Made by a program: the position numbers and the translations under genes. The notes beneath the pieces are model-generated. The model saw only the letters and a list, made by a program, of their open reading frames with translations, did no database searches and was not told where the DNA came from. Shown here piece after piece: positions 23,800 to 33,308 of a stretch of DNA of 64,000 bases. Origin of the DNA: Topomyia yanbarensis. Taxonomy: Eukaryota > Arthropoda > Insecta > Diptera > Culicidae. The first letter of the stretch is position 1. Every line of letters starts with the position of its first letter. The stretch is taken from assembly GCF_030247195.1 (NCBI RefSeq), contig NC_080671.1:466918766-466982765 (forward strand). The letters are read 5' to 3'.

Positions 23800-24440
23800 A
23801 CAAAACTGTCCAAGTATAATGGATCTCCAAGGATCAGCTTACGATTAGCTGACAAGCAATATTACCGTATGTAAAAACGCACTTTTTTCTGTTAGAATGT
23901 ACGGGGGGAAACCGAGAGCGAAAACAAAAAAAGCGACCTGTCACAGACGAGCGGTCGCCTACTATGATCAATACTATTTAAATCATGATTTAGATGCAAG
24001 ATTTTGCTTCGGGGAGCATGGGAGTGTTCTATCCTGGCCAAATTTTAGAATTGATGGATAGCCAACGACCCAGCCGGATGATAGAGGAATCCAAGCTGTA
24101 CAATATTAGCTTTTGTGACAGAACAACAGATGATCTCAGTTTCCCGAACAACCATCTGACGACCGCATGCCATCTACGGCCATAAAAAGCTGCACCAGAA
24201 GCCCTAAAAATACGGTCATAAGATAAATAAGAATGAGTTCGGAGACATGATTTCATATCTTTCTAGCATTGGTAGTTCGTCTCGACGAGCTGGAAGCTAT
24301 ATTTGGTTTAGATATGCTCTTCAGTTTGTGTTAAATAAGTGAAAATATCACCGTGGAGGACGATACCGAAAAGCATTCTCGAGCCCCGATTACTTTACGG
24401 AAGAAACACAGCGTGGACGCCTATCTGACTAGGTTTCAGG
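23800..24440. other. Unassigned DNA
   Basis: Open frames of 63 (+) and 75 (-) codons overlap at about 23994-24256 without recognisable domains. Confidence 0.4.
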
Positions 24441-24449
24441 TCATCTAAG

Positions 24450-26036
24450 AACCAATATAAGGACTATCGGGAATAAACTATTCAAAAAAGGTCACTTCTC
24501 GTGGAAAATTAGAAGCGTCGGAAAGCCTTCCGTCTCCTGCAAAAACACCGCCCAACTATCGCTTTCTGGGCTAACTTTAGGACGCTCCGGAACGCCGCAG
24601 GGTAAACGTTCCTAACAGCCAAGGAAAACAGTTGGACCAATTTCGTTGATGGCATCCCCCCGGACTCCTCAACCGCCGAGCTGTGGAGATGAGTAAATCA
24701 ATTACCAACACCACCATCACCGACTGACCCTGAGGATATCGCGGACAGGATTGGATGTCACTTCCAATCTCCATCCGCGACGAAGCCCTGCCTGCTGCTT
24801 TTGTCCAGCGCAAAAGCAGACTACAATCCCCATCGACGACATTCACGCCCGACTCCATAGACACCTTCACTGGTATGGAACTCGCCGCCGTCCTCAGTTC
24901 CGCCCGTGGAACAACCGATGGCTGACTGGCAGGGTGGGCTACCCGATGCTTTAGCATCTCTTCCCGGAGGCAGAAGAGCCCTACTAGACTCTTTCAATGC
25001 AATCTGGGAAGATGGGTATTTCCCATAAGAATTAAAACTGGTTCATGTAGTCCCCATCCCCAAAAAAAATGCCAGGGTACTCGTATCACTATCGATTTCT
25101 GGCCAATCAGGTTGCTGTCCTGTACCAAAAAAACTCTGAAGAGGATGGTCAACCGGCGTCTGACCCACGTCAATTCGCCTTCCGAAAAGAATTCGGCACC
25201 ATTGCCCACTTAGGCTCCCTCGGGGAAGTGCTGGACAAGGCCAAAATTGAAACGTCTAGGCTGACGACATCATTCTGGTGGCGCTGGGGAAAACCATCAC
25301 GTGTGCCGGAATATCTCTCCAGGCTGTAGTCAACGCGGTTGGCCAATGGATACTCGTCCCGGGCTTTAACATTTTTGCCGAAAGATGCGCCATACCACAA
25401 TGCTTCGGCACTCACCACTTAGCAAACTCCAAGCCAATCCGCCTCAACGACATTGTTGTACCTTTTCGTTATCCTCGGACTTACCCTCGATAGAAAACTT
25501 ACGTTGACGTCCCACTTCCGTCGGTTAAAAAATTGCGAAAGCAGACAGCGGCTGGGTCGTACTATCTGCTTTCGTTACTCCAAAAATAACCGCAGAACAG
25601 TGCTGCATATCGGACGATCCCTAAAATATCCAAAAAATATTCTACGGTCATTATACCGTGGAGAGTTGCAGCTAACCTCCAGGCTATTCCCAAGTACCTC
25701 TGCCGAAGCAGCGTGCGTCGAGGCCGGAGTACTACACCGCCGCTTGGAAACAGCCAGGGTACTCTCAAACGGGCACTGAACTTCCTCAAGAAGACTTTGG
25801 GTGCTTCTAACCATCGCCCGACTGCACCGCGTGAGACCACGAATCTGGTCCGACTTCGAACCGAACGTCGACAACAGCCTCAACCGTATAATAAAGATCG
25901 GTGACCCCGGTGTCAACCGGGGATACCAACACTTCAAAATGTATGCCGACGGCTCCAAGGCGAACGATGGCGTCGAAGCGAGAATCAGCAGCAAGGGGAG
26001 CGGGTTCTACTCCCGCTTACCCCCTCCTGCTCAATA
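24450..26036 (+). pseudogene. Decayed LOA-like LINE (RT and RNase H)
   Basis: The + strand carries frame-broken RT and RNase H sequence. From left to right: KRRLLVENWKRRKAFRSPAK-like linker near 24480; RDEALPAAFVQRKS near 24780; DPRQFAFRKEFGTIAHLGSL (RT) near 25170; ADDIILVALGK (RT palm) near 25265; TVLHIGRSLK near 25600; and the RNase H start MYADGSKANDGV near 25941. The combination of RT and RNase H, and the wording around the palm, fit the LOA/Lian group of mosquito LINEs, though I cannot exclude a neighbouring clade. Many stops and frameshifts are present. It ends abruptly at about 26036, where the RTE-like element begins in the opposite orientation. Confidence 0.65.
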
Positions 26037-26357
26037 TTAACGGTGGAGGCGGAAGCCTTGTTGTCTCCTGCTGTATGCAGAAGCCGTCTCCACTCCACTT
26101 GGTCCATTGCTGCTTGTCACCAGCCTCGCAGTCTTCGAAGGGTCCGCAGGTCGTCCTCTATCTGGTCGATCCACCGTACTCGCTGTTCCTGTAGGGCCGC
26201 CCTCAAGAACCATCTTCACCGGGTCGTCGGCCGACATTCTTACGACGTGTCCAGCCCACCGCAAACGTCCTACTTTTGCGGTATGCGCGATGGATGGTTC
26301 TTCCAGCATTTCATGCAACCCATGGTTCATTCGCCTGCGCCACGTTCCGTCTTCCAT
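26037..26357 (-). pseudogene. C-terminal end of the RTE-like LINE
   Basis: The frame reads WRRRMNHGLHEMLEEPSIAH and KVGRLRWAGHVVRMSADDPV, the typical C-terminal region that follows RT in these elements. The last part is out of frame relative to the expected tail. Confidence 0.7.
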
Positions 26358-26499
26358 CTGCGCACCACCCTAGATGGTACGCAACACTTTTCGTTTGAAA
26401 ACTTCAAGGGCGCGTTGGTCCTCTACGAGCATAGTCCAGGTCTCGTGGCCGCAGAGGACCACCGGTCTAATCTGTATCTAGCGTCTTGTAGATAATCAA

Positions 26500-27969
26500 T
26501 TTCGTGCGGCGGCGAATTTTGTTTGACCGGAGCGTCCCTCCGGAGTCCAAAGTAGGCACGATTTCCCGCCAAGATCCGTCTCTGAATTTCTCTGCTGGTA
26601 TCATTGTCGGCTCAAATATACGAATTCGTCGACCATCTCGATTTCGTGACCATCAATCCGAACTCGGGATGGGAGGTTCACGTTGTCGTCTCTAGAACCA
26701 CTTCCTCTCATGTATTTTGTCTTCGAAACGTTGATGACAAGTCCAATCCTGCTGGCTTCAGCCTTCAGTCTGATGTACGTTTCCGACTTCGCCTTAAAGT
26801 CCCGTGCCATTATGTCAATGTCGTCGGCGAAGCCAAGAAGCTGGACGGACTTCCTGAAGATCGTGCCACTCGAGTCTATCTCCGCTAACCTTATTACACC
26901 TTCTAACGCAACGTTGAACAGCAGCCACGATAGACCATCACCTTGCCGTAACCCTCTTCGAGATTCAAAGGGACTCGAGAGTGTCCCTGATACTCAAACA
27001 ACGCACATAACCCGATCCATCGTCACTTTGACTAATCGTGATAGCTTATCCGGAAAACCGTATTCGTGCATTATCTGCCATAGCTGAACTCGATCGATTG
27101 TGTCATAGGCCGATTTGAAATTGATGAAAAAATGATCTTTGGGCACGTTGGGCACGCACTTCTGCAAAACCTGCTATATCGCGAATATTTGGTCCGTGGT
27201 GGCGCGGGAGCCCATGAATCCCGCTTGGTAGTGACCCATGAATTCCCTTGCAAATGGTGATAATCGACGGCAAACAATTTGAAAGAGGACCTTGTAGGCG
27301 GCGCTAAGTAGCGCGGTATTGCAGCAATCCAACTTGTCACCCTTTTTGTAGATAGGGCCAACGACACCCTCCATCCGCTCCTCCGGAATTTTGGCGATTA
27401 CCCAGTGCAGCGCTCTAGCCAGTGTTTCACCACCGTATTTTAATAGCTCGATAGGTAGTTGATCTACACCGGCAGCTTTGTTGTTTTTCAGCCGACCGAT
27501 CTCCTCCTTGACTTCTTGGAGATCAAGGGCTGGTAGCCTATCGCCTTCTGTGCATGCTTCAAGATCCGTTACCATACCGCCTTCGTTCTCTGCTGCTTCA
27601 CCGTTGAGGTGCCCGTCATAGTACTGCTTCCACCTCTCAATCACCTCATACTCGTTCGTAAGAAGTCTCTGCACATATCGGCTTTCGGAACGTAGCCTTT
27701 GCGCGAACTGTTCAGCTTCTTGTAGAACTTCCGGGTGTCGTTTACGCGGTACAGTTGTTCTATCATTTCGAGGTTTGCCTGTTCCGTGCTTGTTTGTATC
27801 GTTCCACATTCTGTCTCATTCCATGCTGCAGCATCCTCGCCCCTGCTGCATTCATCTTCTCTATTAACTGCTTACATTCGTCATCGAAACGGTCGTTTCC
27901 TCGATTTTGAATCGCTGTACCTAGTTCCGCTATAGCAGTACTCCCTATGGCGGAACGGATCTCCCTCAA
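26500..27969 (-). pseudogene. RT domain of the RTE-like LINE
   Basis: A 211-codon open stretch (27174-27809) carries RT blocks: VKEEIGRLKNNKAAGVDQLP, GVVGPIYKKGDKLDC and YQAGFMGSRATTDQIFAI. The expected GFR is GFM here. After a break, 26601-26810 contains SETYIRLKAEASRIGLVINV and MVDEFVYL. The palm ADD block lies in the broken part near 26820-26830, where the antisense strand reads ADDIDIMARDFK. An upstream stretch (27763-27969) encodes a coiled, charged linker. Several frameshifts make it inactive. Confidence 0.75.
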
Positions 27970-28166
27970 GCCATCTTCAAGAGTAGCTTCGCCCAGCTGT
28001 GTGATATCAGAGAAGAAACGCCCGTCGATTAGAACGTGATCGATTTGGGTTTTCGATGCGTTGGTCAGGTGACCTCCAGGTGGCTCTGTGGATATCTTTG
28101 CGGGGGACTACCATGCCACGGGAGGCTGCGAAGCTCACGCATCGTTGGACATTGTCTTTCGATTCA

Positions 28167-28400
28167 TCATTCAGTGTGCAAGCTGTTTGGCCCGATTATC
28201 CGTCTAAACATTACCTCCCATCCTACCTGAGCGTTTATATCACCGATGACGATTTGCACGTCCCGTTGCGAACAGCCGTCGAACACCTCCTCAAGCTTCG
28301 CGTAGAACGCTTCCTTCTCGTCGTCGGGTCTCCCATCGTGTGGGCAGTGTACGTTGATGATGCTGTAGTTGAAGTTGTTGTTGATCCTCAACTTACACAT
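28167..28400 (-). pseudogene. AP-endonuclease fragment of the RTE-like LINE
   Basis: The frame reads FNYSIINVHCPHDGRPDDEK and CSQRDVQIVIGDINAQVGWE. IGDINAQVG is the conserved GDxNA block of LINE AP-endonucleases, which nick the genomic target. The catalytic Asp and Asn of that block are present. The N-terminal and C-terminal catalytic motifs fall in other frames or are lost. Confidence 0.75.
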
Positions 28401-28804
28401 CTTTGCGTTAACGCATCCTACCTAGCACTACAAAGCCGGTTCCCAGCTCGTTGGTGGTGCCACAGCTCTGATTGAAAGTAGCTGCCCGATGTCCGCGTTA
28501 TGGACCTTTTGTCCTGTCAAGCAAAGTTCCTGCAGTGCTACGACTTCAAAGTTGCGTGGTTGGAGTTCGTCTTAGATTATCCTGTCGAAAGCTGGAAAGC
28601 AGAGTGACCTGGAATGTTCCGAGTTTCCAATCATAGTCCTTATTTCGTCGCGTAGGTCTTCGCCGAATGTTCCGTTTCGTATTTTCTTCTGTATTGTTCG
28701 TAACGGTTAGTTTTCCAGGGTGACTTGTTGGGCCTTGGCCAACCCCCTGTTTCGCCGGAGGCTCTGTTTAGAGTTCCACGCTGACACGAGGACGATACAT
28801 CAGC

Positions 28805-28870
28805 CGCCCCTAACATGTAGAACAGACGCTACTTTGAGCCGCCCCTAACATGGGGAACAGACGCTCGGAT
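28805..28870. repeat. Two tandem copies of a ~34-bp unit
   Basis: GCCGCCCCTAACATGTAGAA (28804) is repeated as GCCGCCCCTAACATGGGGAA (28840), each followed by CAGACGCT. It sits at the 5' side of the RTE-like element and may belong to its leader. Confidence 0.7.
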
Positions 28871-29590
28871 GGACTCATCCTCCGAAAAGAGGAGCCCCCC
28901 TTCCCTGTCAGCATACGACCATGGTCCCATCGGGGTTGGTTACCCGATCTTACTGGACAAGAGGCTAAGGACCACTGTGGCGTACAACCGGCAGCCATTG
29001 CAGCGACAATGGCAAAAAGGAATACAGACGCACCAACAGTCATCTCCACTCACTCCTTGTCAGTCTTGAGGGACACTACATCCAGAATGTCCATTCACTA
29101 CTTTGTCACACTCCCCGGATATGTAGGGAGAACAACACCTTGCAAGCACCCCCTATAGGCCCTCTGCTATGCCATCCCCGCGCTGAAGAGGTCGCCCATG
29201 GCCCAACACTGAAGCACCAACACCATGCTGTCCTGGCATCGTAAAGACCGCCCATGTTCCGATACTACGGAAAATGTCACGCGGAACCAAAACCGGGAAC
29301 CCCTTCCCCCACAACCAACGGAACTCGGGCTGAGTGCTGGAGAGGTATTCCGCGGCCCTGACGAAGCCAACCACTGAAGACTAAACTGGCAACAACATCC
29401 TTCCGCGGCTCACCGCAAGCCAGAACAACAAGACTGCACTAAGGCTACACCTACCGTTAAGCACCACCAATTGGCCCTCAACAGGTAAGCCCCCCGCCCT
29501 GCGTTGGAGAGGTCACCCATGGCCCAGCACAGTAACTCATGGAATAAGAGCCGGACACAATTACTCACGGAATAAAAGCATAGTATCAAT
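28871..29590. other. GC-richer leader-like retroelement DNA with a repeated block
   Basis: The block GAGGTCRCCCATGGCCCARCAC occurs at about 29187 and 29509. The stretch has no coherent coding region and is probably the 5' leader of an RTE-like LINE, or of a second copy of it. This is inference from its position and composition. Confidence 0.45.
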
Positions 29591-29607
29591 TTAGAAAAAA
29601 TCCCGTT

Positions 29608-31286
29608 TTGGAGTCCCCGAACTTAAGTTTCTTGGTTATTTGTTGAATCGGGACGGACTCAAAGTCAATCCTGACAAAATTCAACCGATTCTCGACTACG
29701 ATAGACCGGTTACCATAACGAAACTACGTCATTTCCTCGGTATGTGCGGTTATTACCGCCGCTTCATTGATCGGTTCAGTGAGGTCACTGCTCCCTTGAC
29801 CGATCTGCTCAAAACGAAAACCAAGAGCTTAGTTTGGAACTCCGAGGCAGAACTCGCGTTCTTTAAAATTAAGGAACTTCTAGTCACTCCTCTAGTTTTA
29901 GTCCCACCAAACTTCTCCAAAGAGTTCATCCTTCAGAAAGACGCTAGTGACGTAGCAGTCGCTGCAGTTCTGGTGCAGGAGTATCCCGAGGGTGAGAAAG
30001 TAGTTGCTTACTTTTCGCACAAACTGACCACTCCCCAAAGGAACTATCATGCAACTGAGAAGGAAGGTCTGGCGGTGATAATGGCGGTTGAACACTTTCG
30101 AGGTTACTTGGAAGGTTATCATTTTCGACTGGTCACTGATTCGTCAGCGATTACATGGATACTGAAGACTAAATGGAAAACCAGTTCACGTTTGAGTCGT
30201 TGGAGTTTAGAATTACAACTCTACGACATGTCTATTGAGCACCGGAAAGGCAAGGACAATGTCGTTCCAGATGCGTTATCCCGGGCCGTAGCAGCCATTT
30301 CAGCTTTGTCCACCTCAGACTGGTACTGTTCCAGGAAGTCCAAAGTTATCCAAAATCCTGACGATCAACTTTTCAAGTAGGTAAACTCGAAAGTTGTTCC
30401 GTGCGACGCGCAGTTCAGTTGGAAACTCGTCCCAGCACCCGAGTTCCGTCAAGATTTGATCCAACGTACCCACGAAAATTTGCTTCACGTGGGATGCGAT
30501 AAAACGATCCACGAAGTGCAGTTGCGATATTACTGGCCTCGTATGGGATCGGAAGTACGAAAGTTTATTCGAGAATGTGACACGTGCAAGGAAATCAAAG
30601 CTCCTTTCGTCCCAGTCCAGCCCGAAATGGGTCAGTCGCGTGCGACTAATGCACCATGGCGAATGGTTTCTGTGGACTACATTGGTCCTCTTCCAAAAAG
30701 CAAACGTGGCAATCAACACTTGCTGGTCGTCCTCGATGTCTTCAGCAAGTACGTCATGTTAACCCCCGTTCGCAAAATCGCTAGTACATCACTCTGTACG
30801 ATACTGCGCGAACAGTGGTTTAATCGCCATGGGAGCCCGGAAATTCTGCTAAGCGACAATGCCTCCACTTTCACCTCGAAGGAGTTCAGTCAATTCCTAA
30901 AAGAAACCAACGTCAAACATTGGCTGAACTCCCGCTATCATTCGCAGGCTAACCCAGTGAAGCGAACAAATCGCTCGATAAACACCGCAATTCGGGCATA
31001 TGCTCGAACCGAGCAGCGCAACTGGGATGTCCACATCAGCGATGTGGAGTGCATCCTAAATACTACATTTATCCACTGGATTTAGTCCTCATTTCATTAT
31101 ACACAGGTGTGAAGTGGCATCTGCCGATGACTTCAGCCGGATTTCCGGTGCGGGTGACCTAGAAACAAGACACCAACAGTTAGACAAAATCCGGGAGATT
31201 GTGGTCAAGAATTTGGCAAAGGCTAGCGAGGGCATTCGACATCAGTACAACTTGCGCCATCGCAAGTTCTCCAAACCTTTTGAAAC
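29608..31286 (+). pseudogene. Ty3/gypsy pol relic: RT end, RNase H, integrase
   Basis: In order: the end of RT (KFLGYLLNRDG, LRHFLGMCGYYRRFIDRFSE); RNase H (FILQKDASDVAVAAVL, ATEKEGLAVIMAVEHF, LVTDSSAITWIL); the integrase zinc-binding region (HENLLHVGCDKTIHEVQLRY, CDTCKE); and the integrase core (VDYIGPLPKS, LLSDNASTF). The position of the third catalytic residue reads NPVKRTNRS, so the expected Glu is Lys. An in-frame TAG lies at 30378 and a frameshift near 31068, after which LSTGFSPHFIIH continues the protein. The frame is cut at 31286 by a LINE insertion and resumes at 37317. Protease and most of RT are missing upstream. Confidence 0.9.
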
Positions 31287-31487
31287 CATAACAGTTTTTG
31301 CAACCGACCGAGACGGTTGTGCCTCCAGGTGGAAGGTTTTGTTCTCGAGAGAGTGACGGAGTGCGAGACGCTGTATGCGTTATTGTGGGAGAGAGAGAGA
31401 GAGACCAGTTTGTTAAGTGTGAGTCGACAGTTGATACGTCGGAGGCGTGGTCAACGGCATCCTCGACAAGTGGTGTTTTGACAGCAA

Positions 31488-31850
31488 ACCGCGGGTAGAC
31501 GAATTTGCCTACCGCGGTGGCAGAAATCGACAGTGATCGTGCCTGTACACACAGAAAAAAATATAGTGTATTGGTGTCGTCGGGCAATTCTAATCGACGA
31601 GAGGGAAGCGTCACAGGTAGACCCATTTGCTCTATTTGTCTACCGCAGAAGTGGTACGACGAATAAGGAAAACAAGTGGCACCGAAAAGTGCCGCATCGA
31701 CAGTGGGATTTTCGCAGCAAGCCACAGGTAGCCACATTTGTCTACCGAGGTGGTGGAAACGGAGAGAGCGCGCTTGTGGTGGTGATACCGACGAGCAGCT
31801 TAATCGGAGAGAGTTTTGAAGTGTTGCAGGTAGGACTATTTCTCTACTGA
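31488..31850 (+). repeat. Four imperfect hairpin repeats in the LINE 5' leader
   Basis: A GGTAG...CTACC-type inverted repeat occurs four times at roughly 100- to 120-bp spacing: 31488-31517 (CCGCGGGTAG/CCTACCGCGG arms), 31616-31643, 31727-31746 and 31827-31849. Each is preceded by CAGGTAG- or GCGGGTAG-type sequence and contains an ATTTG-like centre, and each of the first three is followed by a G/A-rich GTGG segment. They lie between the element's 5' end and ORF1, where internal promoter or translation elements of LINEs usually sit. Confidence 0.6.
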
Positions 31851-31994
31851 AGAAGCAACGCGACGAAGGACAGCAAGTGTCACATTGTCAAACAACGGGC
31901 ACCGAGTTTACAACGTAACACATGAGGTGTGTTCTACAGGTATAACAGGTATATTTTTCATTCCTTTTTGTGATAGTTTTTCTTGCTAGGTAAA

Positions 31995-33308
31995 ATGGAT
32001 GAAGAGATGGGAGAACGAGTACCAGACCCTCCCCCTAAGCCTTATGCTGAAAATGTAAATCCGACTAGAATTAAAATTTACCCAGAGTCGTCAACGGGAC
32101 CATGGATTGTATTTATTAGGCGTAAAGTAAAGGCGCTAAATATTATTCAAATTTCTAAAGATTTGACTTCGCGATTCTCGGATGTAAAAGAGATCGTCAA
32201 AGTCAATAAAGATAAAATACGCATTGTCGTTGGTAGTCTCAAACAAGCCAATGCAATTGCTTCTTGCGAGCTTTTTACGCGTGAGTATAGAGCGTATATT
32301 CCTTCAAAGGAAATTGAAATTGATGGGGTCATCACAGAATCGAGTTTGACTGTTGATGACTTAGTTAAGCATGGGGTTGGTCGTTTCAAAGACACCATAC
32401 TTAAAGACGTAAAAATACTTGAATGCAAGCAATTGCATTCAGTATCACACGAAGGAGATAAAAAAGTTTATCGACTGTCTGACTCATTTCGAGTGACTTT
32501 CGCTGGGTCTGCGCTGCCCAACTATGTCATTATCGATAAGATTCGTCTCCCTGTTCGCCTTTTTATCCCTCGTGTAATGAATTGCCTTAATTGCAAACAG
32601 CTTGGCCACACAGCCACTTACTGTTCCAATAAGGCACGGTGTGGCAAATGTGGGGGTTCTCATCAAGAGGATACATGCAATGAAAATTCAGAAAAATGTT
32701 TAATGTGCGGAGAAAACTCACATGAGCTCCCTTCATGCCCCATTTATAAATTGCGTGAGGATAAAATTAAACGATCCTTGAAGGAGAGGTCTAAGCGCTC
32801 CTATGCAGAAATGTTGAAAAATGCTACCCCTAAACCCATCTTCTTAGAAAACACTTACGCATCTCTATTTTCGGAACAGTCTGACTCTGACGGAGCGTGC
32901 GAAGGTACATCATTTGTTTTACCCGGAAATTCCAGAAAAAGAAAACAGTCTTCTTTTCCCAAGCTGCCAAGAAAGGGCCTTAAAATTTCTCCACCAATAG
33001 ATAAACTGCGCCCAAAACCGAAAAATTCCGATTCAAAACCGAAATCAATTCCGCCCGGTTTTGGGAACGTACAATCCAAACAGAACACCATTACTGGAAA
33101 TAATAAAATTTCGACTACCTCTGAGCCTCAGCCGGGGGTAGGATTATTGAAATTTTCTGAAATTGTTGATTGGATTTTTAAAGCATTCAATATTTCTGAA
33201 CCACTAAAGAGTATACTTTCAGCTTTCCTCCCAACAATTAGAACATTTTTAGAGCAGCTGATTGCTCAATGGCCCATCCTTGCAGCGATTGTATCTTTCA
33301 ATGGGTAA
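31995..33308 (+). CDS. LINE ORF1 protein, Gag-like RNA-binding protein
   Basis: This 437-residue protein is expected to coat the LINE RNA in the cytoplasm and form the particle used for reverse transcription. The first ATG at 31995 follows AAA. An N-terminal part (residues 20-200) includes WIVFIRRKVKALNIIQISKD and a SFRVTFAGSALPNYVIIDK segment just before the fingers. Three zinc knuckles follow between about residues 197 and 251: CLNCKQLGHTATYC (CCHC), CGKCGGSHQEDTC and CLMCGENSHELPSC. A basic, Ser/Lys/Pro-rich region follows, then a C-terminal stretch rich in Ile/Phe. The frame has no stop or frameshift. Its stop codon (33306-33308) overlaps the ORF2 start. ORF1 proteins of the I clade have the same layout. 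Confidence 0.92.
   Translation: MDEEMGERVPDPPPKPYAENVNPTRIKIYPESSTGPWIVFIRRKVKALNIIQISKDLTSRFSDVKEIVKVNKDKIRIVVGSLKQANAIASCELFTREYRAYIPSKEIEIDGVITESSLTVDDLVKHGVGRFKDTILKDVKILECKQLHSVSHEGDKKVYRLSDSFRVTFAGSALPNYVIIDKIRLPVRLFIPRVMNCLNCKQLGHTATYCSNKARCGKCGGSHQEDTCNENSEKCLMCGENSHELPSCPIYKLREDKIKRSLKERSKRSYAEMLKNATPKPIFLENTYASLFSEQSDSDGACEGTSFVLPGNSRKRKQSSFPKLPRKGLKISPPIDKLRPKPKNSDSKPKSIPPGFGNVQSKQNTITGNNKISTTSEPQPGVGLLKFSEIVDWIFKAFNISEPLKSILSAFLPTIRTFLEQLIAQWPILAAIVSFNG

Larger units (their letters stand above)
26037..28800 (-). mobile_element. RTE-like LINE, antisense, decayed
   Basis: The element lies on the - strand with its 3' end near 26037 and its coding start near or beyond 28400. It encodes an AP-endonuclease followed by RT in one broken frame. 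No RNase H is recognisable. The wording (TTDQIF after the GF motif, and EFVYL) matches RTE-type elements, a group that includes JAM1 of Aedes. A related 340-bp fragment is at 55060-55398 and another at 8454-9060. Confidence 0.75.
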
